This document shows positions 18,466 through 26,526 of a stretch of DNA of 38,194 nt, piece after piece. Position numbers and translations under genes: made by a program. Position 1 is the stretch's first letter. The number at the start of each line of letters is the position of its first letter. The notes below the pieces were generated by a model. The model was not told the origin of the DNA. It searched no databases and was given only the letters and a program-made list of their open reading frames with translations. The stretch lies in assembly GCF_000619805.1 (NCBI RefSeq), contig NZ_JHUV01000001.1:1-38194 (forward strand), in the 5' to 3' direction. The stretch comes from Sulfurihydrogenibium subterraneum DSM 15120. GTDB lineage: Bacteria; Aquificota; Aquificia; Aquificales; Hydrogenothermaceae.

Positions 18466-19482
18466 ATGGTAAAAGACTATAAAATAGTTATTGTTTTCTT
18501 TGCTTCTATATCAATTTTATACATAATACGGATTCTAACAATTGAATTTTTAAAAAAATTAGCTCAAAAAACTCCAACAAAGTTAGATGATGTTATTTAT
18601 AAAGCAATTAGATTACCTTCTTTACTGTGGATTTTTATAATATCTTTACATATAACATTAACTTTCTTAGATATTTCAGAAAGGCATTATCATCTTTCAA
18701 CAAAGATAATAAATACTCTACTTATTTTATCAATAACTATATTTTTAGCCAACTTATCTACAAGGTTGTTAAAACTCTATATGGAAGAAAAGAACTTACC
18801 AACAACAGGAACTTCATTAATCTTTATTATAATAAATACTGTTATATACATCGTGGGTATTTTAATTATTCTTTCTAACTTGAATGTTCCAATTACTCCT
18901 ATAATAACTACTTTAGGGATAGGTGGTTTAGCGGTAGGTTTAGCTTTAAAAGATACTCTTTCTAACATATTCTCAGGTTTGTACATTCTCGTTGAAAAAA
19001 GGATAAATATAGGGGATTTAATAGAACTTGAAAACGGTAAAAAAGGTTATGTAGTTAACATAAGTTGGAGAACGACTACTTTAAAAACGTTGACAAATGA
19101 TACGGTAATAATTCCAAATGAAAAGTTGGCTCAAAGTGTAATTTTAAATTATGCAAAACCTGTAAACATAACCAGAACTTCCATTGAAATTCCTGTTTCT
19201 TATGATACAGATATAGATAAGCTCGAAAAAATTATATTAGAAGAAGTTGAAAAGTATTCAAAAGAAGATAGTAAATTGTTTTTAAATCCAGAACCTACTT
19301 TTAGATTTGTTCCCGGATTTGGAGACAGCTCTCTTAACTTTACTTTGTATGTATATGTCTTAGATTATGAAGGTGGTTTTGCAGTCCAAAGTGAGTTAAG
19401 AAAGAGAATATTTAAAAGGTTAAAAGCTGAAAATATAGAGATACCTTATCCACAATTAGATGTTCACTTAAAGAGGCAGTAA
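18466..19482 (+). CDS. Small-conductance mechanosensitive channel, MscS family
   Basis: MscS-type channels open under membrane tension and release solutes on osmotic downshock. The 338-residue product has N-terminal membrane helices, then the pore-helix region with the family pattern IITTLGIGGLAVGLALKDTL (about residues 148-167). The beta domain follows (INIGDLIELENGKKGYVVNI, SWRTTTLKTLTNDTVIIPNE), and the C-terminal alpha/beta part ends near EIPYPQLDVHLK. The gene starts directly after the yip1 stop, with AGGAGTC inside that gene, so the pair is likely cotranslated. Confidence 0.92.
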   Translation: MVKDYKIVIVFFASISILYIIRILTIEFLKKLAQKTPTKLDDVIYKAIRLPSLLWIFIISLHITLTFLDISERHYHLSTKIINTLLILSITIFLANLSTRLLKLYMEEKNLPTTGTSLIFIIINTVIYIVGILIILSNLNVPITPIITTLGIGGLAVGLALKDTLSNIFSGLYILVEKRINIGDLIELENGKKGYVVNISWRTTTLKTLTNDTVIIPNEKLAQSVILNYAKPVNITRTSIEIPVSYDTDIDKLEKIILEEVEKYSKEDSKLFLNPEPTFRFVPGFGDSSLNFTLYVYVLDYEGGFAVQSELRKRIFKRLKAENIEIPYPQLDVHLKRQ

Positions 19483-19484
19483 AA

Positions 19485-20075
19485 ATGAAAGTAATAGGAC
19501 TTACAGGCGGTATTGCTACGGGTAAATCTACAGCTGAAAAAATACTACAAGATTTAGGCTGTTTTGTTATAGATGCAGATAAAGTTGTTCACTCTCTTTA
19601 TGAAAATTCAGAAGTGTTAAAAGAAGTAAAAACACACTTTCCTGAAGCTTTTGAAGAAGATAAGTTAGATAAAAAGAAGCTGGCTAGCATAATATTTAAC
19701 GACCCTGAAAAGAGGAAAATACTTGAAAGTATAATACATCCTAAAGTAAATCAAGAAATAGATAAATGGTTAAAGGAAGTTAAAGAGAAAAATCCTAATG
19801 CTGTAGCTATAGTATCTGTCCCTTTAATGATTGAAACTGGAAGTTATAAAAAATACGATGAGATAATTCTCATATATGCTCCAAAGGAGATCCAGATTGA
19901 AAGATTGCTTAAAAAAGGGTTTGCCCAAGAAGAAGCTCTAAGTAGAATAAATGCTCAAATGGACATAGAAGAAAAGAAAAAGTATGCGACTTACATTATA
20001 GAAAACACAGGCTCAATAGAAGATTTAAAAAGAAAGTTAGAAGATTTATATAAAAAACTAGTTAAAGATTGCTGA
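19485..20075 (+). CDS. coaE: Dephospho-CoA kinase
   Basis: CoaE performs the last step of coenzyme A synthesis, phosphorylating the 3'-OH of dephospho-CoA. The P-loop GGIATGKST lies at residues 8-16, followed by the DADKVVHSLY motif at about 32-41 and the helical CoA-binding part with HPKVNQEIDKWL. The 196-residue length is normal. It lies three bases after mscS with GAGGCAG upstream. coaX, the pantothenate kinase that begins the pathway, lies about 0.7 kb away on the other strand, beyond gmhB and the tRNA. Confidence 0.95.
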   Translation: MKVIGLTGGIATGKSTAEKILQDLGCFVIDADKVVHSLYENSEVLKEVKTHFPEAFEEDKLDKKKLASIIFNDPEKRKILESIIHPKVNQEIDKWLKEVKEKNPNAVAIVSVPLMIETGSYKKYDEIILIYAPKEIQIERLLKKGFAQEEALSRINAQMDIEEKKKYATYIIENTGSIEDLKRKLEDLYKKLVKDC

Positions 20076-20084
20076 GGAGGTTTT

Positions 20085-20633
20085 ATGAAGGCGGTTTTTT
20101 TAGACAGAGATGGAGTAATTAACGTAGATAAAGGATACGTCCATAAAATTGAAGACTTTGAGTTTTATCCTAACGTTTTTAAAGCTTTAAAAAAACTCCA
20201 GGACAATGGTTTTAAACTTTTTATTGTAACAAATCAATCTGGAATAGCTGTTGGCTACTACACAGAAGAAGACTTTTTAAAGCTTACAGAATATATGCTT
20301 AAAGAATTTGAAAAATATGGAATAAAAATAGAGAAGGTTTATTACTGCCCCCATCACGAGAACGGTATTGTTGAAAAGTACTCTATCAAGTGTGATTGTA
20401 GAAAACCAGAGAGTGGTATGATAAAACAGGCTATAAAAGAGTTTGGTGTTGATTCATCCCAATCATTTTTAATAGGAGATAAAGAAAACGATATTTTAGC
20501 AGCTCATAAAGAAGGAATAAAAGCAGCTTTAGTTAAAACTGGACAAGGCTTAAAATACGTAGAAAACACTACAGCTGATTATGTTGGAGAAGATATTTTA
20601 GATGTGGTTGAAAACTTTATATTGAAGCATTAG
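20085..20633 (+). CDS. gmhB: D-glycero-D-manno-heptose 1,7-bisphosphate 7-phosphatase
   Basis: GmhB dephosphorylates heptose bisphosphate on the route to ADP-heptose for the LPS inner core. The HAD nucleophile motif FLDRDGVIN gives Asp7 and Asp9. The motif II region VTNQSGIAVGYYT follows, and a zinc loop has Cys88, His90, Cys103 and Cys105 (CPHHENG, CDCRKPESG). Motif IV GDKENDI is near residue 131. The 182-residue length fits GmhB; the related histidinol-phosphatase HisB-N is the main alternative. AGGAGG precedes the ATG. The stop is three bases from the 3' end of the convergent tRNA gene, leaving no room for a terminator. Confidence 0.87.
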   Translation: MKAVFLDRDGVINVDKGYVHKIEDFEFYPNVFKALKKLQDNGFKLFIVTNQSGIAVGYYTEEDFLKLTEYMLKEFEKYGIKIEKVYYCPHHENGIVEKYSIKCDCRKPESGMIKQAIKEFGVDSSQSFLIGDKENDILAAHKEGIKAALVKTGQGLKYVENTTADYVGEDILDVVENFILKH

Positions 20634-20636
20634 AAG

Positions 20637-20727
20637 CGGAGAGGGCGGGATTCGAACCCGCGGTGCAGGTTTTACCCCGCACAACTTCTTAGCAGGAAGC
20701 CGCTTTCGACCACTCAGCCACCTCTCC
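20637..20727 (-). tRNA. tRNA-Ser (anticodon GCU)
   Basis: On the minus strand the 91 bases fold as a class II tRNA. The acceptor GGAGAGG pairs with CCTCTCC, with G as discriminator. The anticodon stem GCTTC/GAAGT encloses the loop CTGCTAA (anticodon GCU, reading AGC/AGU). A long variable arm GTGCGGG/CCTGCAC has one G-U pair, and the T arm is GCGGG-TTCGAAT-CCCGC. CCA is not encoded (CTT follows the discriminator). It lies downstream of coaX but has its own promoter. Confidence 0.97.
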
Positions 20728-20741
20728 ATAAAGGAGAATAT

Positions 20742-20770
20742 ATTATATTACTACATAAGAGAATTTGCAA
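20742..20770 (-). promoter_or_regulatory. Promoter for tRNA-Ser inside the 3' end of coaX
   Basis: On the minus strand TTGCAA (20765-20770) and TATAAT (20742-20747) are exactly 17 bases apart. The predicted start is about 8 bases before the tRNA 5' end at 20727. The -35 and most of the spacer are coaX codons, and the coaX stop lies within the spacer. The good match and short distance make it likely that the tRNA is transcribed independently of coaX. Confidence 0.72.
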
Positions 20771-21515
20771 GGTAAAAAATACCTTTCATTGGAAGTTTAG
20801 GCTCAAAAATAAATTTTCTTTTTAAGCTTGATGCTATTATATTAGCATTTCCTCCAGTTAATATAATATTAAACCTTTCTTTATAGTTTTCTTCAACCTT
20901 TTCAATTATTCCTTCTACCAATGATAAATAACCGTAATAAATCCCTGATTGAATACTATTTACTGTATTTTTACCAACTACAGAATCTGGTCTTTCTAAA
21001 CTAACTTTTGGCAGTTTTGCTGTTTTTGAGAATAAACATTTTAAAGATGTTTCCATTCCGGGGAATATTAATCCACCGTCGTACTCACCTTTTTTATTCA
21101 CCACATCAAACGTGATAGCTGTACCAAAATCTATACAAAGTATCGGGGGTTTTGTAATATGCAAAGATGCATAACTGTTTAACAATCTATCTACTCCTAC
21201 TTGAGACGTGTCGTCATAGTTTATTTTAATTGGAACTTTCAAGTCTTTACCAATAAATAAAGGGTTTTTGTCAAAATATTTAAGCAGGGCAATCCTAATT
21301 GTTGTGTCTATATTAGGTACTACTGAGGATATGATGATATGTTTGATGTCCTTTTTTTCTCTAAGAAAGTATCTTACAAAAAAATCTATGTTTAAAATCC
21401 AATCATCAGAAGTTTTCTCTAAGTCTGTAGAAAATTTCATGCTATGTATTTCATCTAAGTTTTTAATAAGTCCAAATTCTACTGTTGTATTACCTACGTC
21501 AATTCCAAGTATCAA
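20751..21515 (-). CDS. coaX: Type III pantothenate kinase
   Basis: CoaX phosphorylates pantothenate, the first step of CoA synthesis; type III enzymes use a sugar-kinase/ASKHA fold and a monovalent cation. The 254-residue product has the phosphate-1 motif GIDVGNTTVEFG at residues 4-15, the QVGVDRLLNSYAS segment around 106-118, and the CIDFGTAITFDVV adenosine-side motif. GGLIFPGMETSL follows. The start is TTG at 21515 and overlaps the amidase stop by four bases (TTGA). It is the third gene of tsaB-amidase-coaX and is followed by tRNA-Ser. Confidence 0.95.
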   Translation of the reverse strand: MILGIDVGNTTVEFGLIKNLDEIHSMKFSTDLEKTSDDWILNIDFFVRYFLREKKDIKHIIISSVVPNIDTTIRIALLKYFDKNPLFIGKDLKVPIKINYDDTSQVGVDRLLNSYASLHITKPPILCIDFGTAITFDVVNKKGEYDGGLIFPGMETSLKCLFSKTAKLPKVSLERPDSVVGKNTVNSIQSGIYYGYLSLVEGIIEKVEENYKERFNIILTGGNANIIASSLKRKFIFEPKLPMKGIFYLANSLM

Positions 21516-22708
21516 CTTTCCGCTTTACCTTTAAAAACTAAATTTTTATACTTGAAAAAGTAATCTACTGTAGATTTGTAAAGAACTTTTGCCAAGTTAT
21601 CTAAAAACTTATCATCTGATAGGAGTTTTGCATCTTTTTCATTTGTTATAAAAGCTGTTTCTACTAAGACTGCTGGAATGGAAGGGGTTTTTAAAACTGC
21701 AAAATTTGCCGATTCTATTTTTTTAAACTCTGTATCAGGTAGTAGGTTTTTAGTATTTACTTCAATAAACTTTGCAAAGTTAAGTCCTTCAGTCATTGTA
21801 TGGCTTATAGCCATATCTGCAACTATTTTATTTACATTTGGATTTGCACTAACTTTTACAACATTTAAAACTGTTTTGTTTTCTCTTTCTTCTACCATCT
21901 TTGCAAGTTTAGATGTAGCACCTCTTAAATTCAGTGTATATACATAAGTTCCTGAAAGGTTTGGATTTTCTGAAGCATTAGTGTGAATACTTATAAATAG
22001 GTCTGCCTTTTTCTCTAAAGCTATTAAAGTTCTATTGTATAATGGTACAAAGTAATCGTCATCTCTGGTAAGATAAACTTTAAATCTGCCATCTTTTTCA
22101 AGATAGTTTTTAAGTTTTAAAGCAACTTGGAGGTTGATGTCTTTTTCTTTAAGACCGTTTGCCATAGCTCCCGGATCGTGTCCTCCATGTCCCGGGTCTA
22201 TCACTATAATCTTCTTTTTCCCGGAAAAGTTTTTAGGAACTTCTACATCAAGAGAGGATAGCGATGAGTTTTTAGTTTGGTTTTCAAGATTTTTAAGAAT
22301 TGTATCAAGTATATCAGCTTGGTAATCTTTTTTTTCTATCTTTTGAGGTTGATTTTTTATTATAGATGAGTTTGTTATATCAATAACAAATCTATCTGGA
22401 TTTGATAGAGAAAAATATTTATAAGTAGCATCTTCTTGAAGTGTAATATAGATTAAAGATGAATTCTTTTTTTCGTTTGTGTATATATCGATTTCTTTTA
22501 TTGAGGAATTTTTCAACTCAAGATTTGAATTTTTGTATTTGTCAGGAATTTTTATTATTATATTGTTGTTGGAAACTGCTATTACATCCGCATTTTTTAC
22601 TCCATCAAATACTATTCTGACTTTGCCTTCGTAGGTTCCGGTTCTAATCTCAAATCCAAAAGAAAAACTTATAATAAAGACTGTTAACAGTATCAAATAT
22701 CTAAACAT
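21512..22708 (-). CDS. N-acetylmuramoyl-L-alanine amidase (AmiC type, AMIN + Amidase_3)
   Basis: The enzyme cleaves the amide bond between MurNAc and the stem peptide, usually for daughter-cell separation. The 398-residue product has a signal peptide (hydrophobic residues 4-18), an AMIN-like beta domain to about residue 115, a polar linker, and the Amidase_3 domain from about 165. The zinc ligands are His174 (DPGHGGHDPG), Glu188 (LKEKDINL) and His242 (SIHTNA), and the catalytic Glu is 350 (VETAFITN). AAAGGTG precedes the ATG. It is cotranscribed with tsaB upstream and coaX downstream. Confidence 0.93.
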   Translation of the reverse strand: MFRYLILLTVFIISFSFGFEIRTGTYEGKVRIVFDGVKNADVIAVSNNNIIIKIPDKYKNSNLELKNSSIKEIDIYTNEKKNSSLIYITLQEDATYKYFSLSNPDRFVIDITNSSIIKNQPQKIEKKDYQADILDTILKNLENQTKNSSLSSLDVEVPKNFSGKKKIIVIDPGHGGHDPGAMANGLKEKDINLQVALKLKNYLEKDGRFKVYLTRDDDYFVPLYNRTLIALEKKADLFISIHTNASENPNLSGTYVYTLNLRGATSKLAKMVEERENKTVLNVVKVSANPNVNKIVADMAISHTMTEGLNFAKFIEVNTKNLLPDTEFKKIESANFAVLKTPSIPAVLVETAFITNEKDAKLLSDDKFLDNLAKVLYKSTVDYFFKYKNLVFKGKAES

Positions 22709-22751
22709 TTTTCACACCTTTTATAGCTTTTCGGCAATTTTTTTTAAATGT

Positions 22752-23333
22752 TTAATCGTGATATATAGGTTCAATAAAAAATGGATTTTCTTCTTTTTTA
22801 CTGTTTAAACAGTAAAAACCACCATCTACAGCTAAAGAGGTAAGTAGTTTTGTAGATCCTTCTATATCCAGATTTTTAGTTATAACTAATGTATTTTTTA
22901 AAGTCTTTATATATTCTTTAAATTCTTCAAAGGTTTTTATGTAGTAATTTTCTTGACCTTTTAGTTTATAAGCTACCCTTGATTTTCCAATGTTTATAAC
23001 AGCTACAACATTTCCACAAAAATGTCTGTATTTGTATATTATAACGTCTAAGGTTTGATAAGTATATACTGGAATGTTCAAAGCGTAAGAAAGTGTCTTG
23101 GCTGTAATTACTCCTACTCTAAGGCCTGTATTAGACCCTAAGCCTATGTTAACCATTACTCCTTTAAGATTTTGTTTTTCTATCTGGAGAGTTTTAAATA
23201 GATTATCTATCTCCACTATTAAAATCTCAGAAAAAGGTTTAGGTTTTAAGTAATCTACATAGCCGTAAACTTTTTCTTCGTCAATAACCGCAATTCCGAA
23301 ATTGTCCGAAAAAGTATCTATACTTAAATACAA
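22752..23333 (-). CDS. tsaB: tRNA threonylcarbamoyladenosine biosynthesis protein TsaB
   Basis: TsaB is the non-catalytic partner of TsaD in making t6A37 on ANN-decoding tRNAs. The 193-residue product opens MYLSIDTFSDNFGIAVIDEE and contains GLGSNTGLRVGVITAKTLSYA (about residues 64-84), the TsaB version of the family's GPGSFTGLR motif. The C-terminal half is diverged and shorter than in E. coli (231 residues). The start is TTG at 23333 with AAAGGG upstream. It is divergent from the FlgM-like gene, and the two promoters interleave. Confidence 0.85.
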   Translation of the reverse strand: MYLSIDTFSDNFGIAVIDEEKVYGYVDYLKPKPFSEILIVEIDNLFKTLQIEKQNLKGVMVNIGLGSNTGLRVGVITAKTLSYALNIPVYTYQTLDVIIYKYRHFCGNVVAVINIGKSRVAYKLKGQENYYIKTFEEFKEYIKTLKNTLVITKNLDIEGSTKLLTSLAVDGGFYCLNSKKEENPFFIEPIYHD

Positions 23334-23345
23334 TGTTAACCCTTT

Positions 23346-23372
23346 TAAAGTTTTAATAAATTATACCGAAAA
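23346..23372 (+). promoter_or_regulatory. Sigma28 (FliA)-type flagellar promoter
   Basis: TAAAGTTT (23346-23353), eleven bases, then ACCGAAAA (23365-23372). This matches the FliA consensus TAAAGTTT-N11-GCCGATAA at 8/8 and 6/8 positions with the exact spacing. It drives towards the FlgM-like gene at 23401, with a predicted start about 20 bases before its ATG and the ribosome site AAAGGA in between. The match is seen directly; sigma28 use is inferred from established consensus knowledge. Confidence 0.75.
23360..23365 (-). promoter_or_regulatory. -10 element for tsaB
   Basis: A perfect TATAAT on the minus strand lies about 27 bases before the tsaB start codon, with a predicted start near 23353. 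The sequence 17 bases upstream (TTTTAA) is a weak -35. It lies within the spacer and first base of the -10 of the opposing sigma28 promoter, so the two polymerase footprints would overlap. Confidence 0.5.
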
Positions 23373-23400
23373 TTTATTAAACTTAAAACTGGTAAAGGAT

Positions 23401-23583
23401 ATGTACAACGAAGAAGAATTAAATGAGGTTATAGAAAGGTTGAAAGATTTATTAAATCAGGAGGAAGAAATGAGACAGCAGAGGATTGAGGAAATCAAGC
23501 GTTTGATTGCTGAAGGAAAATACACCGTCCCTATTGATGAGCTTGTTGAGAAATTACTTAAAAAGTTAAAAGAAAGTCCTTAA
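23401..23583 (+). CDS. flgM: FlgM-like anti-sigma28 factor
   Basis: The 60-residue acidic/basic helical protein ends with RIEEIKRLIAEGKYTVPIDE followed by [10 protein letters not shown], the pattern of the FlgM C-terminal sigma28-binding region (xxIKxxIAEGxYxVDxxxIAxKLL). FlgM holds FliA inactive until it is exported through the finished hook. A FliA-type promoter directly upstream strongly supports the assignment. I start at ATG 23401, behind GGTAAAGGAT, not at an in-frame TTG at 23302 that would lie inside tsaB and upstream of the promoter. The last 18 bases overlap the end of the cysteine desulfurase gene on the other strand. It is shorter than enterobacterial FlgM (97 residues). Confidence 0.75.
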   Translation: MYNEEELNEVIERLKDLLNQEEEMRQQRIEEIKRLIAEGKYTVPIDELVEKLLKKLKESP

Positions 23584-24696
23584 CTCTTTGTAAATGTTTG
23601 TTATTTTTTCTACTGCAGCTTCCACTTCTTTGTCTGTGTTAAAAATGCCAAAAGAAAATCTGATTGAAGATAAAGCTTGCTTGTCAGTGTATCCATAAGC
23701 CTTCAAGACATGGGAGGGGGTTGGAGTTCCAGATGAGCAAGCTGAACCTGAAGAAACAGCTATACCTTCTGTATCTAAAGCCATTATTAAACTCTGAGCG
23801 TCTATCTTTGGGAATATTATGTTTGATATGTTTGGAAGTCTTTTAACATCTTTACTTACTATTTCAATTTCTTGAATGTTTTGAGTTAGCTTTTCTTCAA
23901 AGGAGCTGTGTAGATATTTTAAGTGATTTAAGAGTTTATCTTTATTTTTATTCCAGTAGTCTACCGCTATAAAAAGTGAGTGTATCAGTTGAGGGCTTTC
24001 TGTTCCAGACCTTAAACCTCTTTCTTGACCTCCACCAAAAATGATAGGAGTTAGTTTTATACCTTCTTTTTTATACAGCATTCCTATAGATTTTGGAGCG
24101 TTTATCTTATGACCTGAAATAGAAAACATATCTATATACTGTAGTGGTATGTCTTCTTTACAGAATGACTGCACTGCATCAGTAAAAAATAAAACTTCTT
24201 TTTCTTTACATATTTTTCCTATACTTTCTAAGTCTTGTAATACGCCAGTTTCGTTGTTCCCCTGAATAATACAAACTAATAGTGTTTTGCTATTTATCAA
24301 ACTTTTTAAGTGGTCTAAGTCTATAACACCATTTTTATCAACTTTAACAAAATCTATTTTGTATCCTTTTGATGACAGATATTTAAGGGGCATTAAAACT
24401 GATTTGTGTTCTATCTGGGTTGTAATAATGTGGTTTTTTTCTGGATAACTTTCTGCAAGACCTATAATAGCTAAGTTATTACTTTCTGTTGCACAAGAAG
24501 TAAAGATAATCTCGTCAGCATTACAACCTATATACTGAGATATTCCGTATCTACTTTTTTCTATCAGGTTTCTGGCTTTTTGTCCCTCTTTGTGTATAGA
24601 GCTCGGGTTTGCGTAATAATCCTTATAAAGAGTTTTTAAAGAGTCTAAAATCTCCGGTAGAACCGGAGAAGTTGCAGCATTGTCAAAGTAAATCAT
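23566..24696 (-). CDS. Cysteine desulfurase (NifS/IscS family)
   Basis: This PLP enzyme takes sulfur from cysteine for Fe-S clusters and thiolated tRNAs. The 376-residue product has [16 protein letters not shown] at the start, the PLP lysine Lys197 in [12 protein letters not shown], and the persulfide cysteine Cys320 in [15 protein letters not shown], the group I (NifS/IscS) form with the extended active-site loop. No scaffold gene (iscU/nifU) adjoins it, so NifS and IscS cannot be separated from context. The start overlaps the leuS stop in an ATGA, marking it as the last gene of carB-leuS-desulfurase. Confidence 0.93.
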   Translation of the reverse strand: MIYFDNAATSPVLPEILDSLKTLYKDYYANPSSIHKEGQKARNLIEKSRYGISQYIGCNADEIIFTSCATESNNLAIIGLAESYPEKNHIITTQIEHKSVLMPLKYLSSKGYKIDFVKVDKNGVIDLDHLKSLINSKTLLVCIIQGNNETGVLQDLESIGKICKEKEVLFFTDAVQSFCKEDIPLQYIDMFSISGHKINAPKSIGMLYKKEGIKLTPIIFGGGQERGLRSGTESPQLIHSLFIAVDYWNKNKDKLLNHLKYLHSSFEEKLTQNIQEIEIVSKDVKRLPNISNIIFPKIDAQSLIMALDTEGIAVSSGSACSSGTPTPSHVLKAYGYTDKQALSSIRFSFGIFNTDKEVEAAVEKITNIYKELRTFF

Positions 24697-26516
24697 TGTT
24701 TAATCGTTTGCAACCTTTCTTTTAACTCTTCAACTGTAGACTCTTCGTTTAATCCTAAAATTTCTAAAAGTTTTTCTATACTGACCCATTTTTTAAGTAC
24801 CATTCCTTGAGTTAAAAGCTTTTCAAATGGCTCGTCAAAGTCTACTAAACCTATATCTTTTAAAAATTTCGTAAAAAATCTTGAGTAGAGAAGATGAAGG
24901 ACGGCGTGCTCTATACCACCGATGTATATGTCTACTGGCATCCAGTAGTTTACCTTTTCTTTATCAAAAGGTTTTTCTTGGTTTTTAGGGTCGCAGTATC
25001 TTAAAAAGTACCAAGAGCTGTCTATAAATGTGTCCATAGTGTCTGTTTCTCTTTTTGCAGGCTTTCCACATTTTGGACAGGTTGTATTTACAAACTCTTC
25101 TACCTTTGATAAAGGATTACCACCCATACCTGTAAACTCTACATTTTGAGGAAGTATTACGGGAAGGTCTTTTTCTGGTACAGGCACTATTCCGCAGGAT
25201 TCACAGTATATAATAGGAATAGGTGTTCCCCAGTATCTTTGTCTTGATATGTTCCAGTCTCTAAGTTTGTAGTTGACTGTTTTTTTACCTATACCTTTTT
25301 CTTCTAAGAGCTGTGTTATTTTTTCTTTAGCTTCAGATGAGGTTAATCCTGAAAACTCTCCTGAGTTTATAAGTATTCCTTCTTCTTCGTAAGCTCCTTT
25401 TTCAAAGTCCCATTCTTTATCTAAAGGTTTTATAACTTGTTTTATTTGTAGGTTGTATTTTTTGGCAAACTCGTAGTCTCTTTGGTCGTGGGCAGGTACT
25501 GCCATTATGGCACCTGCTGCATAACCCCACAGAATGTAGTTTGCAGCGTATATTGGCACTTCTTCTCCAGTTAGAGGGTTTATAGCGTACCTTCCAGTAA
25601 ATACACCTTCTTTTTCTTCTACAATAGACCTTTCTTTTGTAGAAAGAGATTTTATCTTTTCAACAAACTTTTTAACTTCTTCTTCATAAGGTGTGTTTTC
25701 TGATAGTTTTAAAACGATAGGGTTTTCTGGAGCAACTGCCATAAAAGTTACTCCATATAAAGTGTCTGGTCTTGTTGTAAATACTTCTAAGTATTCATCG
25801 CTGTCTTTTATTTTAAACTTAATTGTAGCACCTACCGATTTTCCTATCCAGTTTTCTTGCATTATTAAAACTTGAGAAGGCCATTTACCTTTTAGTTTTT
25901 CTAAATCTTGGAGTAATCTTTCTGCGTAATCTGTTATTTTTAAATACCAAGATGGGATTTCTTTTTGGACTACTTGAGTGCCACATCTCCAGCATTTTCC
26001 GTCAATTACCTGCTCGTTTGCTAAAACTGTAAGGTCGTGAGGACACCAGTTAACAAGAGCGGACTTTCTGTAGGCTATACCCTTTTCAAACATCTTTAAA
26101 AATATCCACTGATTCCATTTGTAATAATCTGGATTACAGGTTGCTACTTCTCTGTCCCAGTCATAAGAAAATCCAAGTCTTTTAAGCTGAGATTTCATGT
26201 AATCTATATTTTCGTAAGTCCATTTAGCTGGATGGATACCACTTTTTATTGCTGCGTTTTCTGCAGGCATTCCAAAAGCGTCCCATCCCATAGGATGTAG
26301 TGTGTTTTTACCTGTCATTCTGTAGTATCTGTTTATAACGTCCCCTATTGCGTAGTTTCTTACGTGTCCCATGTGTATCTTTCCAGAAGGGTATGGGAAC
26401 ATCTCAAGGACATAGTATTTATTCTGTTTGTTTTCACCTTCTACTGATTTAAAAACTTTTTCTTTTTCCCATTTTTCTAAATACTGTTTTTCTATTTCTT
26501 CAAATTTATACTCCAT
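24693..26516 (-). CDS. leuS: Leucyl-tRNA synthetase alpha subunit (split LeuRS)
   Basis: LeuRS charges tRNA-Leu. The 607-residue product contains the HIGH motif (HMGH, residues 48-51), the zinc-like CWRCG insertion, the CP1 editing domain ([20 protein letters not shown] and [18 protein letters not shown]), and the rest of the catalytic fold to [11 protein letters not shown]. It then stops, without KMSKS, anticodon-binding or C-terminal domains. Ordinary LeuRS is about 800-870 residues. Aquifex aeolicus has a natural split enzyme (alpha about 630 residues, beta carrying KMSKS), and this matches its alpha subunit. The gene ends cleanly, overlapping the next gene by four bases, so it is not a frameshift. 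The beta gene is not in the window. Confidence 0.93.
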   Translation of the reverse strand: MEYKFEEIEKQYLEKWEKEKVFKSVEGENKQNKYYVLEMFPYPSGKIHMGHVRNYAIGDVINRYYRMTGKNTLHPMGWDAFGMPAENAAIKSGIHPAKWTYENIDYMKSQLKRLGFSYDWDREVATCNPDYYKWNQWIFLKMFEKGIAYRKSALVNWCPHDLTVLANEQVIDGKCWRCGTQVVQKEIPSWYLKITDYAERLLQDLEKLKGKWPSQVLIMQENWIGKSVGATIKFKIKDSDEYLEVFTTRPDTLYGVTFMAVAPENPIVLKLSENTPYEEEVKKFVEKIKSLSTKERSIVEEKEGVFTGRYAINPLTGEEVPIYAANYILWGYAAGAIMAVPAHDQRDYEFAKKYNLQIKQVIKPLDKEWDFEKGAYEEEGILINSGEFSGLTSSEAKEKITQLLEEKGIGKKTVNYKLRDWNISRQRYWGTPIPIIYCESCGIVPVPEKDLPVILPQNVEFTGMGGNPLSKVEEFVNTTCPKCGKPAKRETDTMDTFIDSSWYFLRYCDPKNQEKPFDKEKVNYWMPVDIYIGGIEHAVLHLLYSRFFTKFLKDIGLVDFDEPFEKLLTQGMVLKKWVSIEKLLEILGLNEESTVEELKERLQTIKQ

Positions 26517-26526
26517 CTTTCTCTCC

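Noticed and set aside
23302-23400. Upstream extension of the FlgM-like frame starting at a TTG at 23302
   Set aside because: It would lie antisense inside tsaB and upstream of the promoter. ATG 23401 has a ribosome site, and the protein pattern begins there.
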